Shown here in pieces: positions 1-13,034 of a DNA stretch of 64,000 nucleotides (position 1 is the first letter of the stretch; each line of letters starts with the position of its first letter). The DNA is from Campylorhamphus procurvoides (Eukaryota > Chordata > Aves > Passeriformes > Dendrocolaptidae), in NCBI GenBank assembly GCA_013396655.1, contig WBMV01001910.1:310001-374000 (forward strand), read 5' to 3'. The translations under genes and the position numbers were made by a program. The notes under the pieces were generated by a model. It did no database searches. It was not told the origin of the DNA and saw nothing but the letters and a program-made list of their open reading frames with translations.

Positions 1-3000
1 AAGTAAATAAGAACTTACTTTAATAATGTGGCAAGGAATTAGTTCATTATATTAGTTACTAGTCTTTCTGTCTTGATGAATAGTTAAATATAATTATAAC
101 ACAACAGTAAGAGTCACAAAATATGTCAGGTTTAATGGCTTTCTAAAAATTACAACATAATACTGATATGCCTGGTAACACTGACATTATATAGCCTCTA
201 AAACATGGACCACAAGAAAAAGTGCCACTACCAAGTGGGAAATTAATACAGCTCATGCAGAAAAGGGTGTTGGGATGAAAATGGAGCAACTAGACAAAAT
301 GCAAACACAACAAGAGCTATTGGAGAAAATAAAACCAGGAGGCAGATGAAGAACTGGTGTCTTCATACAAAACTGGAAGAAAGAGCTGCCTCTCTCTGTA
401 GACACAGGGAAAGAAAGCCAACAGAATTAAAGTAAAGAAACAAAAAGACCCAACTAACCTAAACTGTGTTAAATCCCAGATGAGGCAACTAGACCTAAAG
501 TGCAGCTGAAACAGATATTATCCCTCAACAATTTGACACGAATGAAGCCCAAGGAAAGGGCTAAATAACTTATATACCAGGCTGAAAATCGAGTTTGAAG
601 TGCTCAGGAAACACACAACCCTGGCATCTGAAAAAAGGGATCATCAGTCCAACATTTCACATAGTGCCAAGTGCTTTCCACACAGAATGCACATTCCCTT
701 TGGAGCTCTTCAGGCTCAGTGCCTTGGACACAGGGCTGGAACTGTGACACTGCATAAGCATCTCTTCCTCTCAGGCCATTTAATGAAAACCAGTCCACAT
801 TTCCAGCTCTCATGTACATAAATCAGGAAGGAAATGAGACAACCATATACAGTATCTGCTATAATTTCCATTTTTTCATTTATTTTTTTTAAGAGAGACC
901 TAAACAAATGCTACAATGAGGAAATACATACAGCAGTTGCTGCTCCAAAGCTCTGATCATCAGGTTCTGGACAGCAGGATCAAACCAGCACAGAGAACAC
1001 GACCTGTTCAGCAAATCAGACCCCACTCAACAATTTCTGCAGTTTCTTAAGAACAAAAGGTCACTCCCTTCTCCTGAGAGGAGTCAGTGTGCAGAGGGCA
1101 ATGCTATTACCAGAGACAGCAGGTGCCCTGCTCCCGCTGAGGGAAAAGAACTGTGGAAGGGAAAGCACACACTGTATTACACTGCGAAAAAGCACCCTTT
1201 GAGACATAATTGCACATGTATTCCAACTCCAACTTCAGCAAGAAAAAAATTCATAAAAACTGTTTGTTTTCTTTTATATTCATCCCCTTTCAGGCTGCAG
1301 TTTTCTCTAGGTACCTTTCTTCCCTGACCCTTACTGATCCTCTCACCCGATGTTTCATATTAACCAACACTATTCCATTCATGCTCCTAAAAAACAAAAC
1401 AAAACGTTTTCTAAGTATGCAGTAGTCATGTTTGCTGTTAGAACACAATTTACCAGTGTATCCACCTCCCAGTATATCACATTGCAGTAATGTGGCAATC
1501 CTTAATTAATGCACACTGCTATGTGTGCAGGTATTGTTGCAACCATCATAATTAGGCACTTTTAAGGTAGCTCTGTTCTGTAGTTCACTTGTTTCTTCTC
1601 CTGAAGGATGTTACTCTACCTTGCTGTTGGTAATGTGCAATGAAAGATGTTTCTTTCAAGCTAGTGAGATCATATAGTAGGATTGTAAATGCTTTATAAT
1701 ATGCTTTCCCCTCAAAAAGAAGAAGGGGGGGGAAAAAGCACTACAGAATTTATCACTGCTGTCGTTAATAGGCCTAAAAATTTATAAAATAATCCTCTGA
1801 GATGCCCCTAATCTATCCAGGCAAAGATACCAGGTTCTTAGCTTGACATATAAACCTGTCCTTTTAATAATTTCAATATTCATGTTGTTCTTGCCTTATT
1901 TTGCTTAGCCATCTCTCTCATTTATCCTCAATACACTCAATAAATGACATTGAATTTCATCTTTCTGTTCAGTACATAATTCTAATCTTTAAAAATGTAT
2001 TCAGTACATACTTTATCTTCCATTTTGTGTTGCTTTATCATTTAATCTTATCCCTGAAGAAATAACATCAATTCTTTTATCAGTATTGTAACATCTGAAA
2101 ACAAGTGTTTTAATGATTTCTTTCATCCAGTTAGTTCATTCTCTAATTTTAACGTGTTTTGTACTATTTGGACATTTTTCCCACTGAAGAGAATATTTAA
2201 CATTATTAGTTTGCATACAGTATGTGCACATCTCACTCATCTAAGAAATCAATGTAACACAGCAATGCTGAGTTTAACTTGATATTATCTCATCTCAAAT
2301 ACACCATATACTAGGGGCATAACCCCAAAAACCTTAAGTCCACAGTGTTCACATCGAAGTCAAAATGAATTATATAGGGGAATAGTTTGGGGGAACCCAA
2401 TGCCACCAAAAAGGACAAAAAAGGTGAGATAATCATGTGATACAGTAACTGGTATCCATAGGCAGGAATGGTATTTTTGGCACCATACACTGTTCCAAAT
2501 AAAATTCATACTAAAGTTCATGGGCTACATTTGCTGAAGCTGGCTAGTATTCAGCTCTATGATTCGAAGGAATTACACTAACAGACACTACTCCATTTAA
2601 AATTTTCAAAGAGAAAAGGTACCTTAATAAGGACTGCAAGATAAAGATGCCTAAATTATGCCTTTGGAGAGCTTTGCTTAAGCCCAAACATTTGCTGAAT
2701 GGAAAGTTAAATTGAACTAAACATGAAAAACTAAGTTGGCTTAATCTGTATTAACTTTGAATTAGAATATAGTATTAATATACTCTCTTGCATAATAGAA
2801 CCCAGCAAAACAGTTGGTATCATGGAATTCCAGAAACATACTCATTTTTTAAAAGACAAATTAAAAAAAAATGCATTTTTTGCTTGTAAAGTGTTATATG
2901 AAGTACAAAGGATACTTTTTGAATGAAGGAATGCTTAGTTACTACCGAAAAAAAAATACCATTTCTTTAACCTATGGCCTTTAGAATTTCACTCCACCAG

Positions 3001-3125
3001 GTCTCAGCACACAAGGGTTTTATCAATTACAGAAAAGTTTCCAAATCCTGTTTCTCAGCCAGCTTTTAGAGGCAACCTGACCAATAGAGCAACAAAATCC
3101 CAAACTGATTATTGAATTTAAGGGA
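1..3125. other. Non-coding AT-rich region, no gene seen
   Basis: I read both strands and found no coding exon, RNA gene or recognisable transposon. The longest open frames are 60-75 codons, with no known motif and no flanking splice pattern, as expected by chance. The only simple-sequence feature is a run of eight G at 1725-1732 within a purine tract. It could be intergenic DNA or intron; the sequence does not decide. Confidence 0.6.
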
Positions 3126-3269
3126 TGCGTCTTTGCCTTCCTTGGCTGAGAACCAGCAGTAATTTAAGGCAGCTTGCTGAGGTCGCTACATGACGTTCTA
3201 GTGCTAGACAAGTTATGGTCCATTTGAAGACTTCTCATTGAGACGTTTTTCTTCTCGTTTTTTTAATTG

Positions 3270-3487
3270 ATGGAGGAATCAGATGTAGAAGATCTCACCA
3301 TGACGGCAAATGCTGTAGAACTGGTGCAAGAGAAGTTGAGAGAACAGTCTTGACTTCTCTTCCAACATCAGCAGAGCTAAGCAGAATTGAGGCTTTGTTA
3401 CAAAGTGCTGATCTGGAGAAGGGAAAACACCTCATTAACCTGGTCTGGCATGTTCTAGGTAGAGTCCAAGGCTCCCATGGGCTTTGA
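3270..3487 (+). pseudogene. Possible processed pseudogene, parent gene unrecognised
   Basis: An ATG at 3270 opens 27 codons rich in Glu, Val, Leu and Ala (starting MEESDVEDLTMT), ending at TGA 3351-3353. The frame starting at 3350 continues with 45 coding-like codons (including LPTSAELSRIEALLQSADLE) to a TGA at 3485-3487. One missing T near 3350 would explain the break, so the two parts read like one acidic, helical N-terminal segment of about 73 residues. The preceding 150 bases hold more CpGs than the surroundings (for example at 3182, 3193 and 3303), which could be a copied 5' UTR. An A/C-rich tract follows at about 3565-3608 and might be a decayed poly(A) tail. I do not recognise the parent protein and see no target-site duplication. 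Alternatives are a genuine 5' exon with a sequencing error, or a chance pair of open frames. Confidence 0.35.
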
Positions 3488-3564
3488 AAGGGGGTCAGGC
3501 CTAAGGCCAACACTCTCCATGGCTTTGAGATCTCACATTACAAGAAACAGGTACAAAGAGTTGT

Positions 3565-3608
3565 TCAAGACAACAAACAACCAACCCACCCACAAAAAAC
3601 CCACCCCA
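3565..3608 (+). repeat. A/C-rich low-complexity tract
   Basis: The tract is built of AAC, CCAACC and A-runs with almost no G or T. It follows the possible pseudogene at 3270-3487. It belongs to a class of A/C tracts repeated through the window and may be a degraded poly(A)-type tail or simple low-complexity DNA. Confidence 0.7.
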
Positions 3609-4349
3609 AATGGACCACAAACAGCACTTACACACACCTGAATCTTCATGGAAAAGAAAATTCTATCCATTTTCTTCCTTTTGTTACCAGTTAATTGAAA
3701 GTAGTGCATTTACCCCCGCTTTATGGACATTTCACTTTAAAATTCTACTCCTTACCCAATTGTAAATGCTTGCTTACTTAATGAACTTGAAGATACTCAT
3801 ATTTCAGAGTGGGAAAAGAAAAAAAAAGAAAGGAAAAGCTTTGCCTCTAATTTCAGTTTCTTTCTTTTTAATTTGAAATGGAAAAGGTCATTTACGACAA
3901 AAAATACTGGGGATATATTAATGCAAGGGAATGAATCAAAATGGGAACACCTGACTCCGAACAATTCTAAAGTTTAATTTATTTTAAACCACTGCCAAAA
4001 AGTAACATTTTTTCCCTCTGACATTATTCTCCAATTCCTACTTAAGTATGTCTTTTATAATTCTGAAAGGCATAACAGCCAGCAATCCATCAAAATGAAA
4101 GCTGCAGTTTCAGATATTCCATTTTCCTATTTTACAAGCCACAACAATATTACTTAATAGGCAAGAGCTGGCTTCCCTCAACAGGCTTCTATTCACTTTG
4201 GATCAGAAGATATATATCCCTGTACAAGTAGAACATTTGAGTATTTTAAGTTTTGGAACTCCTGCAGGACTGGAAAGAAAGGAGAAGGAGCCAGCAACAT
4301 TTTAGGATAATACTTCATTGAGGAGATATTTCACTGGTTGTTATAAGGG

Positions 4350-4381
4350 AAAAAAAAAAAACCCAACCAACCAGCCAAAAA
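4350..4381 (+). repeat. A-run followed by CCAACCAACC tract
   Basis: A run of A leads directly into CCCAACCAACCAGCC and then more A. The layout matches the other A/C-rich tracts in the window. No element body is recognisable upstream. Confidence 0.6.
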
Positions 4382-5328
4382 CTCCTGCTTTCCTGAAAAA
4401 CAATAAATATTTAGAAATTCCCCTTGGGGACAACTTTAAGCAATAAACAAAGATCGTATATAAGACTCACTACCAAGCCTTTTTTTTTGAGCTGCACAAC
4501 TCTAAAAGTCTCTTCTAACTTTAACACAATATTTGCCTATCTTCACATAGGCAAAGTTTCAGTATATTTCAAAAGTGGGTGGTGATATTCTAGATTCCCC
4601 ACAGCAATGGGGAGAGGTGCAGAAAGTCAAACTGAGACATCTTAAGCCGACACCAGCAAGGTTCCATCATTGCACCAAAGGGTATTTTGACCTTGTTGGC
4701 AAGTTCCAGTGCACACCTGCAGCACTGCCCTAGAGGAAAGCAGTCCCAATTGAGGTAGGGAAAAAAACTATAATCTTCTTTCAGGGGTGGGAACTCTCTT
4801 CTGCTGAGGCAAAAGTAACAATATTAAAGCAGTGAAATGCCAAATACAGTGACAAAGTGCTTTGTCTTGAGTGGCCTCTTCCACAATCTGTTATAGGAGA
4901 GTCAACCAAACAACGCTCGTTCAGGATAAGCAGAGGGAAATGAAGATCATGGAAGCACAGCTCCCATCACCTTAATCAGAATTTCTAGTATACATAACCT
5001 CACTGCTGTTGATTACTTATTTTACCTGTAATGTTTGCATACAAATCATGCTGCTTTCTTCGCAGGAAGTAAGATCTTGCTTTCAGATTATGTTTTCCTG
5101 CACAGTGAGCAGGGAACAATGTTTTAAGATGTGTAACTACAAATATTTGGCTTAGGAATACAGTTAAGCAGTGAAGTGATCCCTATAGAGTCTTTCAATT
5201 TTGAGCTTTACACTCAAAAACCACCTTCTAAAATGAAGGTGCAGAAGAAGGCATATAATTAAAAAAAACAACTGAGTACACAACTAAGAAATCAAGTAAC
5301 AAATTAATTGTAGTTCCACCTCATCCTC

Positions 5329-5351
5329 AATTTATCTACTTGAGATAAATT
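5329..5351. repeat. Perfect inverted repeat, 9-bp arms
   Basis: AATTTATCT and AGATAAATT are exact reverse complements separated by five bases (ACTTG). The AT-rich hairpin is small, lies in non-coding sequence and carries GATA-like cores (AGATAA) in both arms. It may be chance. Confidence 0.6.
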
Positions 5352-7337
5352 AGAACATGTACTCAAACCTCTTTTGAAAAAGAATTAGGCAAATATTCCT
5401 TCATCTAACATATAAAGTACTGTAGAATGGGGCTGAAAACATTTACATTAGCTTGCACATATGCAAAAGAAAAAAGAAAAGAGATTTGGATTCCCTGTTA
5501 TTTAAGTGACAGCTAAAGAAACTGCTCTGAAGAATATTTCCAGATCCTTTCAAGTTTTGGAAGACGACAAAATCATTAGCATTAGCAGGTCACATGATTA
5601 TTCAACTTATTTCCAGCACCAAGAAGAAGGAAACTGAAAACGTTTCCCTCCAAACTGAATTACGTCTGAATTAAGTTTTCTAATATGAAAACATTGACAT
5701 AGGGGCTAAAAGCATAGACAGTTCACGGAGTAGACAAAAAATATTTGCATCTGCTTTGGATTGGGGTGGTGGGGGAGCACAGGCATTCAAAAAATCAGAC
5801 TCTCCATGAATAAATGAAATAAAAAGTAAAAGGCAAATAACACATTCCTGTCTGTGATACTCTTGATCCTGGTCTCACACTGCTTTAAGAGTTCATTTAA
5901 CCTGGCTGAACACCAAAATAATGCGTCACTGACTAAAAAAGGACACATTATTGAATAAGGTATGAAAGTCCATCCTATCTTTTTGGTAGCAATTTCATCC
6001 ATGGCAGGAGCGGGCAGGCACAAGGGAACATGACCTGTCATTTCACAGAGTAGAAAGACCTGTTGTTCCCAACAGGGACATTCAGACCATTTCGGGTATA
6101 AATCTACTTAAAAAGACCAGCATATGACCCCATGCAACAGCAAAGTAGTTAGGCTAAACCTGTCAATAAGGACAGAAATACAATACACCTGTGGAACAGA
6201 ATGGCACATCTTCATATTTCTTAGCTTTTTATTCTCTCTTCAGCTGTTTTCACTTTTAAAAAAGAAAAAAATGACAGTTCCTTATTGCTGCATGTATCTG
6301 AAAGAATTCATCAGCTTATTAGTAAACTAGGGAATTGCTAGAGATGGCCATACACAGCTATTAAAGATCATGTTCAGCAAAGTGTGATCCCTCCTAGCTG
6401 TGATAAAACCCAGGCCAGGTAACGCTGATTACTTACCACACTATCGATCAAAAAGTCATCCTTCTCAAACACAGAAAATCTCATCAGTAAAACCTGATGG
6501 TACACTGTATTTATTTCTCTGAAATCCATTCTAAAATGCCAAACAGGTTGGCTTCACTGAATCCCATTATGACCTTGGACTACACTGACATTAATCCTCA
6601 AAATGTCCCATTAGAGTTTAAGTCTGTTTATTTAACCTTCCCATGTATCTAGGAGATACCCATAAAAATCCAAGACTGTCTCAGCTAAATGCAGTTCCAC
6701 CCACTAATTTTGAAATGGTGGTGTGTTCCTGGCTATTTATTTATTTTTTTCTCCTTCCATCTCAGCTTTGCAGCACATCAACAAACCTGCTTCATCCAAA
6801 TAACTCCTGCAAAAATGGGCATGAATTGAACAGTTGCAGATTCTTCATAATCACTGGCACATCTGCTCAACTGCTGCATCCCATAATCCCTATTCCAGTG
6901 AAACCCAACCCCCTAAAGAGGGTAGGACAGGGGAGCTTGTCACTCAGAGAGGATGCTGTGGTGGTATCTGCACGGCACTTCACAGAAATAGAATTAATTG
7001 CAACCCTCTAAAGAGCTGATCCATTAGCACCAGCGTGTTAGGCTGGGAGAAAAAGGAGACATTGTGGGTAATGCTGAGGCATAGCTTCTCTCATGGGAAT
7101 ACTTCAGGAGGGTTTTATATTAGGAAAGCTTTTATACCCTTCTGAAACAGTACATAGATATCCATTTTCTGTTTCACATTTGTTCTACTCTTTACAAATA
7201 TTGCTCTAAAGAAAAGGTCAGTGGCAAAAGTCTACAGATACAGCCAATATGAGGCAGACATTTCAAATAACAGAGACAAGCCAAAGTCTAAGAACCTGAC
7301 TAAATCTAGAACAAACCAAAGGCCAGATGCATGTGAT

Positions 7338-7565
7338 TAAAAAAACCCCCAAAACAACAAACCAACACACAAAAAACTCCCCAACCAACAAAAAAAAACC
7401 AAGAACCAACAACCAAAAACCGCACAAAACAAAAGCATGCCACCAAAAGAAACCACCAAGGTGTTAACACATAAAAATTCTGGCTAAAAAATTTGTAACC
7501 CAAACAAATAAAACATCAATCAACCAAAAAACCAAAGGCAAACAAAAAAAACCCCACATAACCAA
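7338..7565 (+). repeat. Long A/C-rich low-complexity region
   Basis: Two A/C-only tracts (about 7338-7436 and 7500-7565) flank a 60-base interval of more normal composition. This is the longest such tract in the window. On the opposite strand it reads as a Trp/Phe/Gly/Val-rich open frame, a composition artefact of TTTGG repeats rather than a gene. Confidence 0.8.
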
Positions 7566-10529
7566 ACTCTCCCAATCCTAGCAATTATTTTAATGTATAA
7601 GACCTACCATTATTCCCTTCTTTCTACAAAAGAAAATAAAAGATGCCTGACTTCAGCTACAGATGGTTCCCCCCCAGCCCCTTTCACTTCTGAACTTCTA
7701 TTAGATAGCTACAAGAAAGCTCTAAGTATCATCAGGTATAAGCTTTGGATTAATCTGGGTAACATTTTCAGCTTTCAAAACAAGCCTTTAATTTACCCTA
7801 AAAAACTAAAGTTAGGTTAATATCCTGGCCAATCCCTGCCTGTGGCTACTATTGCTAATCTTCTACAAGCAAGGCCATAATAGTAGATCTAAATATTTCT
7901 AATGAAGAACTCTGCTGTACTGGACAAATGGGTGAAAATTATAACCCAGAATAGAATAAGAGAAAGTTATAAAAACAAAATAATAGGAAGGTAAAGAGTT
8001 AACAGGTTTTGTAGAACTCACGTCACAACCCTGCCGGAGTAATCAGGTGTAGTGCACATTAACTGTCTTTTAAAACATGTTTAGAAGGTCTTTGACCAAT
8101 TGCTTGGAAAAAATTACATTGCAAAGGCATGAAAGGAAAATATTTTCTATTAACAGATGCCCAGGAACAAACACACAGTAAGGTAATAACATTTGCTAAT
8201 GCAAACAAGAGACTAACCTAAAAGCTGAAGGCAAAGCTATAGGCTCCCAGTATCCCCGCCAATCAAGTGATAAAGCATTAAATGAAATTCAGTGCTGGAA
8301 GTGCAAACTGTATACATTTGGCAAAACACAACTACTTTTATAACATTGGATTTAAAATCAGCTATCATCACCCAGCACATAAGATCTGTGGAGAATTCGT
8401 CTCAGGGTTGGTCAGGAAAAGAACAGGAATAGTAAATAGTGCTCAGTGATGATGCTGAAGGAGAAGGCACCATTTTGCCCTGAACAGTCAGTAGCTGCTG
8501 ACAAAATAAATGTGAGGCTAGAATAGCACTACAGCCTCTTTTATAAAATCAGAGGTACTCAGTTCATTCAGGAAAAAAGTGAAGATCTAATCTCAGAGCA
8601 AAAGATGGGTAAAAACCCCAGCATTTTGCTTCTTGGCACAACAAGGTGCTGGAAGCACGACTCCTCTTCATGCTCCCTGACTCATCTCCTCTTTCCCTTG
8701 ACATCCCCATGCTGGTATATCAAGATGACACAAAGAAGTCACCCTTCATCCCTACAGCAATCAGGTCATGGCATCTGGGGTACAGTCAGGCCCTCAAAAG
8801 GAGCAAAACAGCCCCTCCCAGCAGCCATGGAGCCCATCCTAAGTCAACCCCACTCAGAAGGGCCAAAAAAAAAGGATGTGGACAGAACAAAACAACCCTT
8901 TATGCATCACTTTCTAAAGGGGGAGATCTCTGCCCCTTGAGATCAGACTGCTCCCAATCTTGAGAGGCACTGCAGTGGCAAGCACTAGCTAGCCATGATC
9001 ACCCAGGATGCAATGTAGAGACTCTCATGTATGCAGATATATCTCCCTCCTGCTAAATACAGCCCTCACTAATGAGTACAGGGTGGCAAAAGCACAGACT
9101 AGCCAGAAGATCTCCTTTAATGGTGCACTGGGCTCCACCCAGGAGTTGCTTGGGCTGGCTGCCATCAGTCACTTTGCAGCTGCAAGACGTCTCTAGCTGC
9201 ACATAGACTCCTCTGGCTTCCCTTCTCTGCTCATCATCCAGCTCATAAAAGTCTAAACCGAGGTTAATCAGCAGCCCCTGCCTTCCAAATCCTGCTCCAG
9301 GCCAAGAATAAAAGCAAGTTTCGCCCTCAGTGAATTACTTCAGTAGAGTGTTTTTCCTTAGGATTAGTTAACATTAATGTAAGATGCTCATTTGGCTGGT
9401 AACCTCAAACTATTATCTGAAGAGATTGCTGCTGCCATCTACTGACAGCTTCCATTACAAACGTAATTTAAGGCAGCTTAAACCCAGGTTGTACCCTAAA
9501 ATGAGACAAACGATGCAAGAGAAAAGCCCTTGCACGAACTGGCAGTCAGGCTACATTACCTATCCAACAGGATGAGAGAGATAATGCTTCATATCAGGCA
9601 TAGGTCCCTTTCAGTGAAGGAAGAGTTTAGCAACAGTATCCTGACAAACTGATCCATTACCTTAAGTCATGCAAGCAATTTGTGGTTTATTTTTGTTTGT
9701 TTGTTTTTAAAATAAAAGGTAGGGAGTTCTTCCTTTGATCACTCAGCACTGAAGAAAAGTAGGTGTACTACTGAAAGTTAAGAATTAACTTTCTTTCACC
9801 ACACATGTCTTAGGAGTAATATCCCAGTTCAGTTTAACACAACCCAAGGTGCCAGTTCTGTGCTTGGTTTGATGCAGTTTTATCTTCCTAAGCAGTCCTT
9901 CACTGGAATGCATTGTAAGTGAAATGGTTCCATAGCCCAACTTCACAACACAAACCAAACCATTTCCATGATTCCCTTAAGTGCAGATTCAAAGACTGCA
10001 GCAGGAGTCACCTCTTAATGCAGCCTGTTAACACACTGGTATTATTAGTCTTCCTCCATCCCTAGGTTTCTTTCATGTGTTAAGAGCTAATACTCAGTGA
10101 GATAAATGCCAGGTATTTTAGTTGCCATCTACTCAGCTACAGCCTGCTACACATTTTCTGCTTAGCTCTTGCACACAGCATTTCAAAGCTTTTTTTATTT
10201 CTAATATAGCCATCAGGTCTGCTCTAACCAAAACCAGGCAGCTGCCACAGCCACCTCTAAAAACCATAGCTTGCATTGCAAACACCGTCACCCAAGTCTC
10301 CCAAAATAGCTGTGGAAGGCAATAGAGTCCTGATCTTGCAAACTTGTCTCAAACTGTGACTGTGTCCTCAGTCCCAGGACTCTCAGCAGCCAACAAAAAC
10401 ATCTGCCAGACCCCACACTCTGAGAACCACCACAGATTTCACTGCAGCACCAAACAGAGCAAGAGCCAGTGAACTAAAACAGAACCACACGGGGATGCTC
10501 TGTAACCTTTTGTTAAATACAGGTATCTA

Positions 10530-10680
10530 TGCAATTATCTAGTATAAACAAGACTGGTGCTTGATTACCATCAATTATGTAATTGTAACATACACAGTTC
10601 CACGTTATACAATTACAGCAGCAATAGGGGAGAACACAAACAACTACTCACAAAAATTAGACCTAGCTAATTCGATTAGG
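10530..10680. promoter_or_regulatory. Candidate regulatory patch, clustered TAAT/ATTA motifs
   Basis: Within 150 bases there are several homeodomain-type cores: GCAATTATC, TGATTACC, the palindrome CAATTATGTAATTG at 10,572-10,585, CAATTACAG and CTAATTCGATTAGG. Such clustering is seen in some vertebrate enhancers but also arises readily in AT-rich DNA. Conservation could not be tested here, so this is only a candidate. Confidence 0.2.
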
Positions 10681-12988
10681 TAACACTTACAAATTCAGGG
10701 ATTTGCTCAGATTAAAAGTTTATATATATCACCAGAAGGTTTACAAATGCAGATCAGCAATCACAGGACCCTCTGATAACATCCAGTGAACAAATAAACA
10801 ACATAGATGTTAAACCAGAAAAAAGCCAGAGTTTACCCACCACAGACATGCAAGCCCACATCAAACTACATGAGAGCCATTAAACATGAAAATAAAATGG
10901 TATTATCATTGTGAACCTCTTGCAAGCATTACAGACAATAAAAACATCTGTAAAGGCAGAATTTAGGGGAAGATAATAAGATTACACTTTTTATTATTAA
11001 GTGTCTTGTTTTAGTACTTCCATAGGTCTGTGAAACCAGCAAGAACACATGTTGTGTGCTGGACACAGCTCAAAATGAGAACTTTAAACAAAACTTAAAT
11101 GAAGAACAAGTAGGGTACTGGGGGAAATCTTCACCCTGAAAACAACAAAGGGAAAGACACATGAGTCTGATGTCTCCCAAGAACAGGGGAAGGATATTTC
11201 AGTCAATGAAAAAGCAAAATTAGGTTATCCCAGTTCAGACTTCTAGGTGATACAGAGCTGGAAAGAGCGGTCTATCTTTAAAAGAATCTCCAAAACACCA
11301 AGATAGCCAGAACATGAATACTTAGAAATACATTCCTGTTGAAAGCAATGCTAAAGAAGGTATGAGTAGCAGGAAGTGAAGTGATGTTTGCTTCAGCCAG
11401 CAAAAGCAATAGGAGGAAGAATTGGACAGGAAAGATTAAGCAGCTGTTGATTCCCACTGAAATTAAATTCATGGCTAAATGCACAGGAAGAGGTCTCTGA
11501 AAGGCAAGACCAAAGTGTAGTTTGGACAAACAGGTATTGAGGTAGGTCGAGATCCTGAAGCATGTGCAATTTAAAGTTACATTTTATCATACATGCTTCA
11601 ACTCTAAGTACAGCACAGCATTAAACCCTCAAAAGAATAGAATTAACAGAACAAGTTGAGAATGACTAGGAAAAGGTAGAGGCACAGTCAGAGGGTAAGA
11701 TACTCTTGGATGTGATAGCCAGTCACACCAACAAGAGATGCTTCTTAGCTCTGACTTAGAAATGCTTCCTCAGAGGTTAGTGAAAAATGTGCTGTAGAGT
11801 GCAAGGGACAGCAACAGGATCGGAGAGGATACTGGGATGGAAATGCAATGGGGAACACAAAGCAGTAACAGACCTTAGCGATCAGACTGAGAAATGGGTG
11901 CAGCTGGGGAATCAGGCAGGTGAAGGACAGGTAGGCACAAAGAAATGAAGGAATAAAACATGCTTACACCATTAAGAAAAACCTAAAGGAAAGGAAAACA
12001 TATAACAAGGTAAGCAAGAGATGAAAGCAGACACAGAAGAAAACCAGGAGGCAGAGTGGATTATCCAAGCAAGGACAGGTAATAAGAAAGGTCTGACTCC
12101 AACAGCAGTGACAGGGAAGAGAGGGCTTTCACTATCTGGAGAGCAAGTCAGTAACATCTGGAGGCAGGAACAAGAACTGGCAAGATTAGAGAGGGAATAA
12201 GTGGGGCTTGCCAGGATCCTGCTAAGATGGGAAAAGAGAGATATAAAGTCTTCCAGTTCCTAGTAAAAATAGGAGCAAAAAATTATTCTCATTACTCAAA
12301 TTGTATTTTCAGGTACTACTGGAAAGCAGAGTGCAAGAGCAGTCAGCACACAGACCTCAGTGGTACCGCACAGACTCTCAGCACCAAAAGCTCAGGGTGC
12401 CCTTTGTCTCCCAAGGGCTCACAGCACTCTGGTGTCACAGGGCTCCTAAAACACATGGGGCTGGGGCAGCACTGCAGCTGCCTCAGAGGAACAGCTACTA
12501 AAGAACCCAAGGGTTATTGTACTTCTCTACTTACTGTCTGCTCCAACTATTCCAGACAGCATCATGAGCAGTGTGAAGATGGCAGCTTCCCCACTCCTAA
12601 CACTGCACTGGCATTACATACATCATGCTTAGCAGGGTTTTAAGGCTGGAGTTTACACGATTCAGCTAGCACAGAGTTTTCCCAGTCCAATGAGGCTGAA
12701 ACCATCACAAAAACTTGAAAAAATCTATTTAAATTAAGGTATGCAAAAAAAAAAGGGTTTCATAGTATAACATAAGGGGCAACGCAACTGGTTATTTCAA
12801 AGAAAAAAAAACACAACAGCTTAAGTAAGGGACTTTAAACATGTAAAAGATACCTCACTGGCCTGAATGCATGACTATAATAACAGGATATAATACACTA
12901 ATGAGGGTTAAAAGTCCACATGGTAACATCCCTTCTCTCCACACAACCAAACTCATTTGAGTTCTTCACTAAACAGTGCCTGATATTT

Positions 12989-13034
12989 ACATATACACAT
13001 GCATATCTATACATGCATATGCACATGTGTGCGT
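12989..13034. repeat. Alternating purine-pyrimidine repeat (Z-DNA-prone)
   Basis: Two uninterrupted alternating purine-pyrimidine runs (18 bases at 12,989-13,006 and 26 bases at 13,009-13,034) are separated by CT. The element ACATGCATAT occurs twice. Such sequence is a decayed dinucleotide repeat and can adopt Z-DNA under supercoiling. Confidence 0.7.

Noticed and set aside
7306..7503. 65-codon Phe/Trp/Gly/Val-rich frame on the - strand, resembling a membrane peptide
   Set aside because: It is a translation of the A/C-rich low-complexity tract read backwards.
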